Shown: positions 16,165-25,655 of the stretch, piece after piece
Position numbering within the stretch: the first letter of the stretch is position 1
How the letters are laid out: the number at the start of each line of letters is the position of its first letter
Assembly: GCF_900119075.1 (NCBI RefSeq)
Contig: NZ_FPIP01000001.1
Span: 310,001 to 374,000 of the forward strand
Length of the DNA: 64,000 nucleotides
Source of the DNA: Ruminococcus flavefaciens
GTDB taxonomy: Bacteria > Bacillota > Clostridia > Oscillospirales > Ruminococcaceae
Direction of reading: 5' to 3'
Notes under the pieces: model-generated
What the model was told of the DNA's origin: nothing
The model's database searches: none
The model's input: the letters and a program-made list of their open reading frames with translations, nothing else
Program-made: the position numbers and the translations under genes

Positions 16165-17104
16165 GTATCTGGGAGTCGATACAAGCAATTACACAACCTC
16201 TGCTGCGGTATACGTCAGCGAGGAGAACAGGATATACCAGACCAAGAAGCTTCTTCCCGTCAAGGAGGGAGAGCTTGGACTTCGCCAGAGCGACGCGGTT
16301 TTCCACCACACCAAGCAGCTTCCCGAGATGATAGAGCAGCTTTTCAGTGAAAACAGCATAGCCATGCCCAAAACGGTAACGGCTTCAGCCAGACCGCGCA
16401 ACATTGAGGGCTCATATATGCCCTGCTTTCTCTGCGGAGAGGGCTTTGCACGCTCTTACGCAGCTGTAACGGGAGCCAAGCTGTACACCACGTCTCACCA
16501 GATAGGTCATATCCTTGCGGCGCTTTATTCTGCGGACAGGCTTGACCTTGTGAACGAGCGCTTCATTGCCTTTCATGTCAGCGGCGGAACTACCGATTGC
16601 CTGCTTTGTGAGCCCGATAATGAATGTGTGCTCAGAATAACGGAGATAGGAACTTCTCTCGATTTAAAGGCAGGACAGGCTGTTGACCGTACAGGCGTAA
16701 TGCTTGGACTGCGTTTTCCATGCGGCGCGGAGCTTGAAAAGCTGGCAATGAACGCCAACAAGCACTTCAAGGCAAAGCCTGTGCTGAAAGACGGAAATTG
16801 CTGTCTTTCAGGTCTGGAGAACAAGTGTGGAAATATGCTTGACAGCGGCGAAGCTTCCGAGAACATCGCAAAGTATTGCCTTGATTTTATTGCCGAGACC
16901 ATACTTGCCATGACAGACCATGCCATAGATAAATATGGCGAGCTGCCGCTGGTTTTTGCAGGCGGAGTAATGTCGGACGTTATTATCCGCGACAGGATAA
17001 TATCCCGATATCCGTCGGCAAGCTTCGCACAGCCGCAGTTTTCCTGCGATAACGCGGCAGGAGTGGCTATATACGGTTATTTGAAAACCACAGGAGAAAA
17101 ATAA
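16157..17104 (+). CDS. TsaD/Kae1-like M22 family protein (paralogue type)
   Basis: The product is 315 aa. The start at 16157 is chosen because GGAGG lies 8-9 bases upstream and the protein then opens directly with the ASKHA strand (YLGVDTSNYTTSAAVY). The metal motif HQIGH (TsaD: HxxGH) and the nucleotide loops HVSGGTTDCLL and FAGGVMSD are visible. It is shorter and more divergent than the TsaD that makes tRNA t6A, so it is probably a paralogue of unknown substrate. Its eight-base overlap with nusB and one-base overlap with xseA place it firmly in the housekeeping operon. Confidence 0.75.
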   Translation: MPEYLGVDTSNYTTSAAVYVSEENRIYQTKKLLPVKEGELGLRQSDAVFHHTKQLPEMIEQLFSENSIAMPKTVTASARPRNIEGSYMPCFLCGEGFARSYAAVTGAKLYTTSHQIGHILAALYSADRLDLVNERFIAFHVSGGTTDCLLCEPDNECVLRITEIGTSLDLKAGQAVDRTGVMLGLRFPCGAELEKLAMNANKHFKAKPVLKDGNCCLSGLENKCGNMLDSGEASENIAKYCLDFIAETILAMTDHAIDKYGELPLVFAGGVMSDVIIRDRIISRYPSASFAQPQFSCDNAAGVAIYGYLKTTGEK

Positions 17105-18294
17105 TGCCTGTAATCACAGTTACACAGATAAATAAATACATCGGCTCAATACTGAAAAACGACCGCAATCTGCAAGGCATAATGGTTCGCGGCGAGATAT
17201 CCAACTACGTGAAGCATTTCCGAAGCGGACATGTTTATTTCACGCTGAAAGACAGCGAGAGCGCTATAAAAGCAGTAATGTTTGCAAGTGCTGCGGCTCG
17301 TCTTAAATTCGAGCCCGAGGACGGTATGTCCGTTATTGCCGCAGGCAGTCTTGGAGTTTTCGAGCGTGACGGAGCCTATCAGCTCTACGTCAACGATATA
17401 ATCCCCGAGGGTGCAGGCAAGGCAAATGTGGCTCTGGAACAGCTGAAAAAGAAGCTCCGGAAAGAGGGCATATTTGCTGAGGAGCACAAGCGTCCCATAC
17501 CGCCCATGCCAAAGAAGATAGGTGCGGTTACGTCCCTCAGCGGCGCGGCTGTCCGCGATATAATCAATGTGCTTTCAAGGCGCTATCCTCTGGGAGAGAT
17601 CTATGCCGTTAATGCTCAGGTGCAGGGCGAGGGAGCTCCCGAGTCTGTATGCGCAGGTATACTCAAAGCCGAGGCGGCAGGCTGCGATGTTATCATTGTC
17701 GGACGCGGCGGCGGTTCCAGTGAAGACCTGAGTGCGTTCAATACGGAAAAAGTGGCGTATGCCATATACAACTGCAAGGTGCCTGTGATATCGGCTGTTG
17801 GACATGAGACCGACTTTACTGTTGCTGACCTTGCCGCAGACCTTCGAGCTCCTACACCATCGGCGGCGGCGGAGATTGCAGCTCCCGATATAACGCTGCT
17901 TTACGAAAAAATAGCCCTTTTGGAGCGCAGAGCGGAGCGTTCTGCTTTGTCTGTTCTGGACAAGTCTACTGACAGGTTCGTAGCGCTGAATGCGCGGCTC
18001 ACGGCACAGTCTCCCGAGAATCGTCTGAAGCTTACGGCGGAAAGGCTCAGTGCCTTTGACAAGCGCCGAGATACAGCCTTTCTGCGGTACATGGACAGGC
18101 TTGAACGCCAGCTTGAAGAAAAGGCTGCAAGGCTTGACAGTCTCAGTCCGCTGAAAGTTCTTTCGCGCGGCTATTCGCTGGTATACAAGGGCGAGAAGCT
18201 GCTCAGCAGCTCCGAAGCTCTCAAAAAGGGCGACAAAATAAAGATAGGCTTCGGAAGCGGCGGCGCAGAAGCCGAGATAACTGATAAATGGTGA
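17104..18294 (+). CDS. xseA: Exodeoxyribonuclease VII large subunit
   Basis: The product is 396 aa. An N-terminal OB fold spans about 1-95 (ITVTQINKYIGSILKND; GEISNYVKHFRSGHVYFTLKD). The catalytic region carries VGRGGGSSEDL, ISAVGHETDFT and DLRAPTPSAAAE, all hallmarks of XseA, followed by a helical coiled region and a C-terminal RGYSLVY segment. With XseB it degrades single-stranded DNA to oligonucleotides. The start overlaps the previous stop (TAATG) behind an AGGAG site. Confidence 0.96.
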   Translation: MPVITVTQINKYIGSILKNDRNLQGIMVRGEISNYVKHFRSGHVYFTLKDSESAIKAVMFASAAARLKFEPEDGMSVIAAGSLGVFERDGAYQLYVNDIIPEGAGKANVALEQLKKKLRKEGIFAEEHKRPIPPMPKKIGAVTSLSGAAVRDIINVLSRRYPLGEIYAVNAQVQGEGAPESVCAGILKAEAAGCDVIIVGRGGGSSEDLSAFNTEKVAYAIYNCKVPVISAVGHETDFTVADLAADLRAPTPSAAAEIAAPDITLLYEKIALLERRAERSALSVLDKSTDRFVALNARLTAQSPENRLKLTAERLSAFDKRRDTAFLRYMDRLERQLEEKAARLDSLSPLKVLSRGYSLVYKGEKLLSSSEALKKGDKIKIGFGSGGAEAEITDKW

Positions 18295-18298
18295 TAAA

Positions 18299-18496
18299 AT
18301 GGAAGAAAAGCTTACATTTGAAGATAATATGACTCGTCTCGGCAAGATAGTATCCGAGCTTGAAAAGGGCGATATCCCCCTTGAAAAAGCTGTGGAGCTC
18401 TACGGCGAGGGCGTTAAGCTCTCGGCGGCTTGCAGAAAGCAGCTTGACGAAGCTCAGATAAAAATAACCGAGGACGACGGAGGAATGGAAAAATGA
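18299..18496 (+). CDS. xseB: Exodeoxyribonuclease VII small subunit
   Basis: The product is 65 aa and all-helical, with the family pattern LTFEDNMTRLGKIVSELEKG followed by IPLEKAVELYGEGVKL. It is directly downstream of xseA, whose product it binds. No strong Shine-Dalgarno is seen in the four-base gap, consistent with coupling. Overlaps ispA by four bases (ATGA). Confidence 0.94.
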   Translation: MEEKLTFEDNMTRLGKIVSELEKGDIPLEKAVELYGEGVKLSAACRKQLDEAQIKITEDDGGMEK

Positions 18497-19383
18497 GTAA
18501 TTTCAAGGAAACAATGCAGGAATACATAACATTTACAGAGGCTAATCTCAAAAAGTACAACGCTTTTTCCGAGAGCATGGCGGCTCAGAAGAACCTAATC
18601 GACGCCATGAATTATTCTCTTGAAGCAGGCGGAAAGCGTATCCGTCCCGTTCTTGTGTATGCATTCTGCAATGCTCTCGGAGCTGATTACAAGAAAGCAG
18701 CTGCACCTGCTGCTGCTATCGAGATGATACACACATTCTCGCTTATCCACGACGACCTTCCTGCTATGGACAACGACGATTTCCGCCGCGGAAAGCCCTC
18801 CTGTCACAAGGCTTTCGGCGAGGCAATGGCTATTCTTGCAGGTGACGCGCTTTGTATGCTGCCATTCGAGGTCATCGCCGATGACAAGCAGCTCACTGCC
18901 GAACAGAAGGTAAGACTTGTTTCATGTCTTGCAAAGGGCTCAGGCAGAGAAGGCATGGGCGGCGGACAGGTCATCGACATGGAAAACGAGGAGCGCACTG
19001 ACGTTGACGAGGCTAATCTCCGCAATATGTACCACCACAAGACAGGTCAGCTCATCGCTGTGTCCTGTATGATGGGCTGTATCTGTGCAGGTGCTGACGA
19101 GGAGAAGATACAGGCTGCTGCCGATTACGGCTTCAAGCTTGGACTTGCTTTCCAGATAATCGACGATATACTTGACGTAACAAGCACTACTGAGGAGCTT
19201 GGCAAACCCGTCGGCAGCGACGAGGAGGAGAACAAGACCACCTTTGTTACTCTCTATGGAGTTGAAAAGGCTCAGGAGATCGCAAATAATATAACCGAAG
19301 AGGCTCTCAGCTGCCTTGAAAAATTCGGAAACGACGCATTTCTTACAGAACTTACGGAAATGCTTCTGAAAAGAAAGAATTAA
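18493..19383 (+). CDS. ispA: Polyprenyl synthetase (farnesyl/geranylgeranyl diphosphate synthase)
   Basis: The product is 296 aa. First aspartate-rich motif is LIHDDLPAMDNDD (about 82-94), second is FQIIDDILDVT, with GGKRIRPVLVYAF near residue 45. It condenses isopentenyl diphosphate with allylic diphosphates in the cytoplasm, feeding quinone-independent needs such as undecaprenyl carrier lipid. Position between xseB and dxs is the standard clostridial arrangement. Confidence 0.93.
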   Translation: MSNFKETMQEYITFTEANLKKYNAFSESMAAQKNLIDAMNYSLEAGGKRIRPVLVYAFCNALGADYKKAAAPAAAIEMIHTFSLIHDDLPAMDNDDFRRGKPSCHKAFGEAMAILAGDALCMLPFEVIADDKQLTAEQKVRLVSCLAKGSGREGMGGGQVIDMENEERTDVDEANLRNMYHHKTGQLIAVSCMMGCICAGADEEKIQAAADYGFKLGLAFQIIDDILDVTSTTEELGKPVGSDEEENKTTFVTLYGVEKAQEIANNITEEALSCLEKFGNDAFLTELTEMLLKRKN

Positions 19384-19386
19384 CGC

Positions 19387-19411
19387 AAAGGAGCTGCGGA
19401 GCTTATCCGCA
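19387..19411 (+). promoter_or_regulatory. Displaced ribosome binding site with hairpin in front of dxs
   Basis: The only good Shine-Dalgarno, AAAGGAG (19387-19393), lies 29 bases before the dxs ATG. A small hairpin, TGCGGA-GCTTA-TCCGCA (19395-19411), occupies the gap. When folded it would bring the site to about 13 bases from the ATG. An in-frame TAG at 19417 rules out an earlier start. Confidence 0.5.
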
Positions 19412-19422
19412 TTTCATAGAAT

Positions 19423-21321
19423 ATGAAAGAAAATATAAGTAATAATGAAAAGGTGACGCTGGAGGAGCTCCAGCTGCCTCAGGATCTGAAAAAGCTTACT
19501 ATTTCTCAGTGTAACGGACTTTGCAAGGAGATAAGAACTATACTTATTTCCACAGTTTCAAAAACAGGCGGACACCTTGCTTCAAATCTGGGAGCTGTAG
19601 AGCTTACAATGGCTCTACACCGCAATTTCAATTCTCCCGAGGATAAGATAGTCTGGGACGTCGGTCATCAGGCTTATACTCACAAGATACTTACAGGCAG
19701 ACTTGACAGATTCTCCACACTCAGGCAGGAGAACGGCATATCAGGCTTTCCCAAGCCCTCCGAGTCCGAGCATGATACGTTTATCAGCGGACACAGCAGC
19801 ACATCTGTCTCCGTTGCCTGCGGCATATCCGAAGCTATGAAGCTTCAGGGTAAGGACAACTATGCGGTAGCCGTAATAGGTGACGGAGCTATGTCGGGCG
19901 GTATGTTCTACGAGGCTATGAACAACTGCGGCAGAGACCGTCAGTGCAATCTCATAGTAGTCCTCAACGACAACAATATGTCTATTTCCAAGAGCGTAGG
20001 AGCTCTTTCAAAATACCTCACATCTCTGCGTAATACCGAGAGATATCTTCATACAAAGAGAGCTGTTGAGCGCGGACTTGAAAAGATACCTCTTGTCGGC
20101 AAGAGCGTTACCAAGGGTATCAAGAACGTTAAGGACTCAGTAAAATCAAACATTCTTGAGCAGAGCACCATGTTCGAGGATATGGGCTTCATCTATCTCG
20201 GACCTGTCAACGGACACAATCTTGCGGAGCTTGAAGAGGTTTTCCACATGGCTAAGTCCTATCATCAGCCTGTGTTTATCCATGTCAAGACCGTAAAGGG
20301 CAAGGGCTACAGCCCTGCCGAGGCAAATCCCGGTGAGTATCACGGTATCTCGAAATTTGACATAGCTACGGGTAATCCCGAGGTAGCCGCCGCAGACAGC
20401 TACTCCACCGTTTTCGGCAAGGAGCTCGTAAAGCTTGCCGATAAGGACGAGAAGCTCTGCGCTATCACAGCGGCTATGAAGTACGGTACGGGCTTGCAGT
20501 TTTTCCACTTCAAGTATCCCGACAGATTCTTCGATGTTGGTATTGCCGAGCAGCACGCAGTAACCTTTGCAGGCGGACTTGCCTCCATGGGAATGACTCC
20601 TGTATTTGCGGTATATTCCACATTTTTACAGAGAGCCTACGACCAGCTCGTCCATGACGTTGCTATAGGCGGACTTCACGTTGTCCTCGGCGTTGACCGT
20701 GCAGGCATTGTGGGCGAGGACGGCGAGACACATCAGGGACTCCTCGACGTGCCTATGCTTACTTCCATACCGAATACAACAGTTTATTCGCCCTCATGCT
20801 ACATGGAGATGAAAATGTGCATGAGAAAGGCTATATACGAGGATAAGGGACTTGCGGCAGTGCGCTATCCGAGAGGCTCTGAAAAAATGGAGTTCGACCA
20901 GTCCGATATCACAACAGAATGGCTCTTCAAGCAGCTCAGCGGCAGCAAAACTCTTATCATTACATACGGCAGATTATATAATGAAGCTATCAAGGCTCAG
21001 AAAGAGCTTGAAAAGAGCGGCATAAACTGCGATATATTGAAGCTTACAAAGATATTCCCGCTTGACGGCAAGCTGGGCGATGAGATAAAGCAGTACCCGA
21101 GGATAGTATTCTTTGAGGAGTCTATGGGCGAGGGAAGTATTTCCGAGAAAGTCGGTGATATCCTCTCGGAGCTTGGCTACTGCGGAGACTACAGCAGAGT
21201 TACCGCAGACGGCTTTGTAAAGCAGGCGTCCGTGCGCTCATGTCTTGACAAGCTTGGACTTACAAGATGCAGAATGGCGGATTATATCCGTAACAGGAGC
21301 AATAATAATGGCAAGGCTTGA
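19423..21321 (+). CDS. dxs: 1-deoxy-D-xylulose-5-phosphate synthase
   Basis: The product is 632 aa, the normal length. The thiamine diphosphate site is seen in IGDGAMSGGMFYEAMNNCG with LNDNNMSIS, the substrate histidine region in WDVGHQAYTHKILTGR, and the pyrimidine-binding domain in FDVGIAEQHAVTFAGGLA. It makes DXP from pyruvate and glyceraldehyde 3-phosphate, the first step of the MEP isoprenoid route, just downstream of the prenyl synthase that uses its product. The start at 19423 lacks an adjacent Shine-Dalgarno. Confidence 0.96.
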   Translation: MKENISNNEKVTLEELQLPQDLKKLTISQCNGLCKEIRTILISTVSKTGGHLASNLGAVELTMALHRNFNSPEDKIVWDVGHQAYTHKILTGRLDRFSTLRQENGISGFPKPSESEHDTFISGHSSTSVSVACGISEAMKLQGKDNYAVAVIGDGAMSGGMFYEAMNNCGRDRQCNLIVVLNDNNMSISKSVGALSKYLTSLRNTERYLHTKRAVERGLEKIPLVGKSVTKGIKNVKDSVKSNILEQSTMFEDMGFIYLGPVNGHNLAELEEVFHMAKSYHQPVFIHVKTVKGKGYSPAEANPGEYHGISKFDIATGNPEVAAADSYSTVFGKELVKLADKDEKLCAITAAMKYGTGLQFFHFKYPDRFFDVGIAEQHAVTFAGGLASMGMTPVFAVYSTFLQRAYDQLVHDVAIGGLHVVLGVDRAGIVGEDGETHQGLLDVPMLTSIPNTTVYSPSCYMEMKMCMRKAIYEDKGLAAVRYPRGSEKMEFDQSDITTEWLFKQLSGSKTLIITYGRLYNEAIKAQKELEKSGINCDILKLTKIFPLDGKLGDEIKQYPRIVFFEESMGEGSISEKVGDILSELGYCGDYSRVTADGFVKQASVRSCLDKLGLTRCRMADYIRNRSNNNGKA

Positions 21322-22093
21322 CAGCGAGCTGGTCTTACGGGGACTTGCAAGAAGCCGCCAGCGTGCCAAGGAAATGATACTTGCAGGAAATGTCACTGTC
21401 AACGGAAAGACAGCAAAAAAAGCTTCCGATGAAGTAACTGCCGAGGACGTTATCGAGTCATCTGAGAGCGAGAGCTACGTCGGACGCGGCGCTCTGAAGC
21501 TTGAAAAGGCAGCCGAGGTATTCGGACTTGACTTCAAAGATAAGGTCTGTCTCGATATCGGAGCTTCTACAGGCGGATTCACAGATTTTATGCTGCAAAA
21601 CGGAGCAGCTAAGGTCTTTGCAGTCGATACGGGACATGGTCAGCTTGCACAGCGACTTGTTGACGATGACCGAGTTGTCAATATGGAGGGCACTGATATC
21701 CGTGACGTTACCGTCGATGACCTTGGCGGACAGGCTGATATCATATCCGTGGACGTTTCGTTCATTTCCCTTACCAAGATACTTTCCAAGGTCTATGAGC
21801 TCCTCAAAGAGGGCGCAGCAGCCGCTGTGCTCATAAAGCCGCAGTTTGAGGCAGGCAGGAGCGATATCGGCAAGCGCGGCATAGTCAAGGACAGAAAAGT
21901 CCATATCCGTGTATTGTCGGAAATAGACAGCTTTGCACAGGCTATCGGTTTTTTGACCGAGCAGTACACCTATTCGCCCGTCCGCGGCGGCAGCGGCAAT
22001 ATAGAGTATCTTGTGAAACTCAGAAAAACCACAGGAGAGCCTAAGATACATGACTTCAAGGAGCTGACAGACAGTTCATTCACTAAACTATAA
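21308..22093 (+). CDS. tlyA: TlyA-family rRNA 2'-O-methyltransferase (S4 + FtsJ domains)
   Basis: The product is 261 aa. The start at 21308 (AGGAG 8 bases upstream) gives MARLDSELVLRGLARSR, the typical first residues; it overlaps the end of dxs by 14 bases. An S4 RNA-binding domain spans about 1-60, followed by an FtsJ/RrmJ methyltransferase with SAM motif DIGASTGGFTDFML. It methylates ribosomal RNA riboses in the family's studied members. It is conserved between dxs and nadK in clostridia. Confidence 0.93.
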   Translation: MARLDSELVLRGLARSRQRAKEMILAGNVTVNGKTAKKASDEVTAEDVIESSESESYVGRGALKLEKAAEVFGLDFKDKVCLDIGASTGGFTDFMLQNGAAKVFAVDTGHGQLAQRLVDDDRVVNMEGTDIRDVTVDDLGGQADIISVDVSFISLTKILSKVYELLKEGAAAAVLIKPQFEAGRSDIGKRGIVKDRKVHIRVLSEIDSFAQAIGFLTEQYTYSPVRGGSGNIEYLVKLRKTTGEPKIHDFKELTDSSFTKL

Positions 22094-22104
22094 GGAGTGC
22101 GTTT

Positions 22105-22959
22105 ATGAAGGCAGCGTTGTACCCTAATTTCCAGAAGACCAATGCGCTCAGCTGCGCCCGTGAAGCCTGTGATGTGCTTGCGGACTGCGGCATTGATGTT
22201 TCGGTCAGCGAAATATTCAGAAATGATTTTTCAGACAAACCGCACGTAAGCTTTGAAGATATAAACGAGGCTGTAAAGACAGCAGACGTAGTTCTTGCCA
22301 TAGGCGGCGACGGAACTATCCTTCGCTGTGCAAAGCTGCTTATGGGCAGCGATACCAAGCTTCTCGGTATAAATACGGGAACTCTCGGCTTCATGGCAGG
22401 TCTTGAAGCTGACCAGCTCGACAAGCTGAGCCTGCTCACTACAGGTGAGTATGACATATCACAGCGAATGACTCTTGATGTATTATATCACGGTAAGGAC
22501 GGCGACGTTACGGCAACTGTCCTCAACGAAGTCTCGGCCCGCTCGGGCAGCTTCAGGATATGCGACTTTGAAGTCTATTCCGAAGGATATCTTGTGGGAA
22601 AATACCGTGCAGACGGTGTGCTTTTCAGTACTCCATCAGGCTCAACTGCCTATGCGCTGTCCGCAGGCGGTCCCGTTATCGAGCCAGACCTTGAATGTAT
22701 AGAGATGACGCTTATATGTCCTCATTCTCTGTTTTCGAGAGCTACCATGTTCTCACCAAGCCGCAGACTTCGCATGAAGGTAACGACTACCCGAGAGGAC
22801 AGCATGGTCATAAACGTGGACGGAGAGCATTTCATAGATCTTGCCCGTGAAGAATCAATAGAGATATTCCGCGGAAGGAACAATATAAACTTCATAGACC
22901 TTATAGGAAATTCCTTCCACGAATCTCTTTGCAAAAAAATGTGCAAGCCCATAAAATAA
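22105..22959 (+). CDS. nadK: NAD kinase
   Basis: The product is 284 aa with the diagnostic AIGGDGTILRCA motif (about 65-76), NTGTLGFMAG, and the C-terminal domain TPSGSTAYALSAGGP. It phosphorylates NAD to NADP using ATP or polyphosphate. Shine-Dalgarno AAGGAG; 11 bases after tlyA. Confidence 0.96.
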   Translation: MKAALYPNFQKTNALSCAREACDVLADCGIDVSVSEIFRNDFSDKPHVSFEDINEAVKTADVVLAIGGDGTILRCAKLLMGSDTKLLGINTGTLGFMAGLEADQLDKLSLLTTGEYDISQRMTLDVLYHGKDGDVTATVLNEVSARSGSFRICDFEVYSEGYLVGKYRADGVLFSTPSGSTAYALSAGGPVIEPDLECIEMTLICPHSLFSRATMFSPSRRLRMKVTTTREDSMVINVDGEHFIDLAREESIEIFRGRNNINFIDLIGNSFHESLCKKMCKPIK

Positions 22960-22975
22960 GGAGCACGGTGGTATT

Positions 22976-23419
22976 ATGAAAAACCGCAGACATGAAGCAA
23001 TTCTTGAAATAATAACCGAGCAGCCCGTCGCAACTCAGGAGAGGCTTATCGAGCTGCTTGCAGAGCGCGGAATAAAGACCACGCAGGCAACCCTGTCCCG
23101 TGACATACAGCAGCTCTCATTAGTGAAGCAGCGCGATGACAAGGGCATTTACCGCTATACTATGCCTGCAGCGGCTATCACGGAAAAGTCTCTCTTTGAA
23201 GAAGCCGTTATATCGGTGGATTACGCCATGAATACCATTGTTCTCAAATGCCGTGCAGGCATGGCGCAGGGCACCTGTGCCGCCATAGACTCCGTGGAGC
23301 ATCAGGGCGTTGTGGGAACAATCGCAGGCGACGATACTATCTTTATACTGGTGCGGAGCGAAGCCGACGCAAAGAAGCTTTCCAAGAAGTTTCGCAGCGA
23401 GCTTTTCCCCAGGAGGTAA
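22976..23419 (+). CDS. argR: Arginine repressor ArgR
   Basis: The product is 147 aa. An N-terminal winged helix has the recognition region TTQATLSRDIQQLSLVK, and the C-terminal oligomerisation and arginine-binding domain has GMAQGTCAAIDSVEHQGVVG and GDDTIFILVRSE. It is an arginine-responsive repressor/activator of arginine genes. It precedes recN, as usual in Firmicutes. Confidence 0.95.
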   Translation: MKNRRHEAILEIITEQPVATQERLIELLAERGIKTTQATLSRDIQQLSLVKQRDDKGIYRYTMPAAAITEKSLFEEAVISVDYAMNTIVLKCRAGMAQGTCAAIDSVEHQGVVGTIAGDDTIFILVRSEADAKKLSKKFRSELFPRR

Positions 23420-23428
23420 ACTCTCAGA

Positions 23429-25090
23429 ATGTTAAAAGAGATATACATACAGAATCTTGCTGTCATAAAAGAAGCGGTGATACCGCTGGGCAGCAGGCTG
23501 AACATTTTTACAGGTGAAACAGGAGCAGGTAAGTCCATACTTATCAACGGTATAAATGCTGTTCTCGGACAGCGCTGTACCAAGGACATAGTTCGCACTG
23601 GCTGCGATAAGGCAGTTATAACTGCGCTTTTTACAGAGCTTTCCGATGAAGTGTGCACAAAGCTTGACGAGCTTGGCATTGCCCATGATGACCGAGAGAT
23701 AACGGTCACAAGGGAGATAAGCGCCGACGGAGGCAGTGTTTCACGCATCAATAACAGAACGGCAGCAGCGGCTCTTCTTAAAGAGATAGGCTCAATGCTT
23801 ATCAATATCCACGGTCAGCACGACAACCAGATACTTCTCGACAGTGAGAAGCATTTGCAGATACTTGACGGCTTCGGCGGCGATGATACCTTGCTGAATG
23901 CGTACAGGGAGACCTTCCGCGAGCTTCAGCATACTGCAAGACGTCTCGGTGAGCTGAAAAAGCTGGAGCAGTCCCGTGTTGAGCGCAGCCGTTTTCTTGA
24001 GGATATAATCAGCGATATCGGCGAGCTGGAGCTTCACGAGAATGAGGACGAGGAGCTTGAAAAGGAGTATGAGACTGCAAAGAACTCCGAAAAGACCATA
24101 ATTGCCATTAAAAACGCAGTGAACGCCATAACAGGCGAAGAAGCTGCCAATGATATGCTTGTTTCGGCTGAAACTGAGATAGCCCAGTATACAGAAAACA
24201 GTGAAAAGCTAAATACACTGTATGAGCGCCTTTCTGCGGCTGAGATAGAGCTTGCAGATATTGCCTCAGAGCTTGAATCACTTGCCGAAAGAGTTGAACT
24301 GGACGGTCAGCGTCTGGAATATCTCGGCACAAGACTTGGAAGTATAAACAAGCTGAAACGCAAGTATGCCACCGACTGCGAGGGACTCATAAAAATGTAC
24401 GATGATGCCTGCCGCGAGTCCATGCAGCTTGAAAGCTCGGGGGACGAGATAAAGTCACTTACAGAGAAACGCGATGAGCTTCTCCATAAAGTTACGGAGC
24501 AGGCAAAGAAGCTTTATGACTACCGCGAGAGCGTTGCAAAGCGTTTTACCGAGCGCGTCACAGCAGAGCTTGAATTTCTTAACATGGAGGGCGTAATAAT
24601 CGCAGTACGCCACGAAAAGGGCAAGCTCACAGTAAACGGTATGGACAGTGTTGAGTTCCTAATCTCTGCCAACAAGGGCGAGGAGCCTAAGCCCATATCA
24701 AAGATAGCTTCAGGCGGCGAGCTTTCACGTATAATGCTTGCGCTGAAAAGCGTTATCGCCGACAAGGATTCTATCCCGACTATGATATTCGACGAGATAG
24801 ACACAGGCGTAAGCGGCAAGGCTGCTCAGAAGATAGGTATAAAGCTCCGTGAGATAGGCAAGGTGAGACAGGTCATCTGCGTTACCCATCTTTCACAGAT
24901 AGCTGTCATGGCTGACGACCACCTTCTCATTGAAAAGCAGATAGTTGGAGAGCGTACCGAGACTCATGTAATGCACCTTGATATGAATGGCAGAGTTGCC
25001 GAGATAGCTCGTATCATGGGCGGTGACAGTCCAAGCGAGCTCATGCTGGACAATGCCCGTGCAGAGATAGAAAAGGCTTCTGAAATATAA
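23429..25090 (+). CDS. recN: DNA repair protein RecN
   Basis: The product is 553 aa, an SMC-like ATPase: Walker A FTGETGAGKSILINGI near 28-43, coiled-coil arms in the middle, signature IASGGELSRIMLALK and Walker B TMIFDEIDTGVSG near the C-terminus. It acts at DNA double-strand breaks. In many endospore formers spoIVB and spo0A follow recN; here a phosphatase and a GH42 gene follow instead. Confidence 0.96.
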   Translation: MLKEIYIQNLAVIKEAVIPLGSRLNIFTGETGAGKSILINGINAVLGQRCTKDIVRTGCDKAVITALFTELSDEVCTKLDELGIAHDDREITVTREISADGGSVSRINNRTAAAALLKEIGSMLINIHGQHDNQILLDSEKHLQILDGFGGDDTLLNAYRETFRELQHTARRLGELKKLEQSRVERSRFLEDIISDIGELELHENEDEELEKEYETAKNSEKTIIAIKNAVNAITGEEAANDMLVSAETEIAQYTENSEKLNTLYERLSAAEIELADIASELESLAERVELDGQRLEYLGTRLGSINKLKRKYATDCEGLIKMYDDACRESMQLESSGDEIKSLTEKRDELLHKVTEQAKKLYDYRESVAKRFTERVTAELEFLNMEGVIIAVRHEKGKLTVNGMDSVEFLISANKGEEPKPISKIASGGELSRIMLALKSVIADKDSIPTMIFDEIDTGVSGKAAQKIGIKLREIGKVRQVICVTHLSQIAVMADDHLLIEKQIVGERTETHVMHLDMNGRVAEIARIMGGDSPSELMLDNARAEIEKASEI

Positions 25091-25103
25091 CGGAGGAATC
25101 GTA

Positions 25104-25643
25104 TTGAAAATATTCTCAACGAGGCATGGACAGACCTCATATAACAAACAGGAGATCATCATGGGGACAACGGATATTGACCTTGATGAAACAGGTGAAA
25201 AGCAGGCTCTTATACTGGCTGAGAAGATAGCCGATATGAACTGCATTGATATTATCATTGCTTCTCCCATGAAGCGGGCACAGCGTACAGCCCGTGCGGT
25301 TGCTGAGCGCTGCGGACTGGAGATAGTCACTGACGAGCGCCTTCGCGAGTGGGACTACGGCTATTATGAGGGCAAAAGCAGATTTACCGAGGGCTTTGCA
25401 GAGAATAAGACCGAGTTCGGCGTGCGTATGGGCAAAAGCGGCGAGTCTCTCATGCAGCTTGCTCACAGAGTTTACTCCGCACTTGATGACATCATAAAGA
25501 ATTACAGCGGCAAAAATGTGCTTGTAGTAAGCCACGGCGGAGTTTGCCGCGTTATTGAGACATATTTCAACGACATGACTACAGAGCAGTTTGCAAACTG
25601 GTTCATGGATAACTGCGGACTTATAGAGTATTCCATAGACTGA
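25104..25643 (+). CDS. Histidine phosphatase family protein
   Basis: The product is 179 aa. It starts with TTG at 25104, seven bases after GGAGG; no ATG fits. The phosphohistidine motif STRHGQTSYN lies at the N-terminus, the second histidine in VLVVSHGGVCRVI. Family members include phosphoglycerate mutases and alpha-ribazole phosphatases; the substrate here cannot be decided. It is cotranscribed with recN and the GH42 gene. Confidence 0.87.
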   Translation: MKIFSTRHGQTSYNKQEIIMGTTDIDLDETGEKQALILAEKIADMNCIDIIIASPMKRAQRTARAVAERCGLEIVTDERLREWDYGYYEGKSRFTEGFAENKTEFGVRMGKSGESLMQLAHRVYSALDDIIKNYSGKNVLVVSHGGVCRVIETYFNDMTTEQFANWFMDNCGLIEYSID

Positions 25644-25655
25644 CAGGAGGATATT

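Noticed and set aside
17575-18345. Long minus-strand frame opposite xseA and xseB
   Set aside because: It mirrors two certain genes with strong family motifs; no ribosome site and no recognisable domain.
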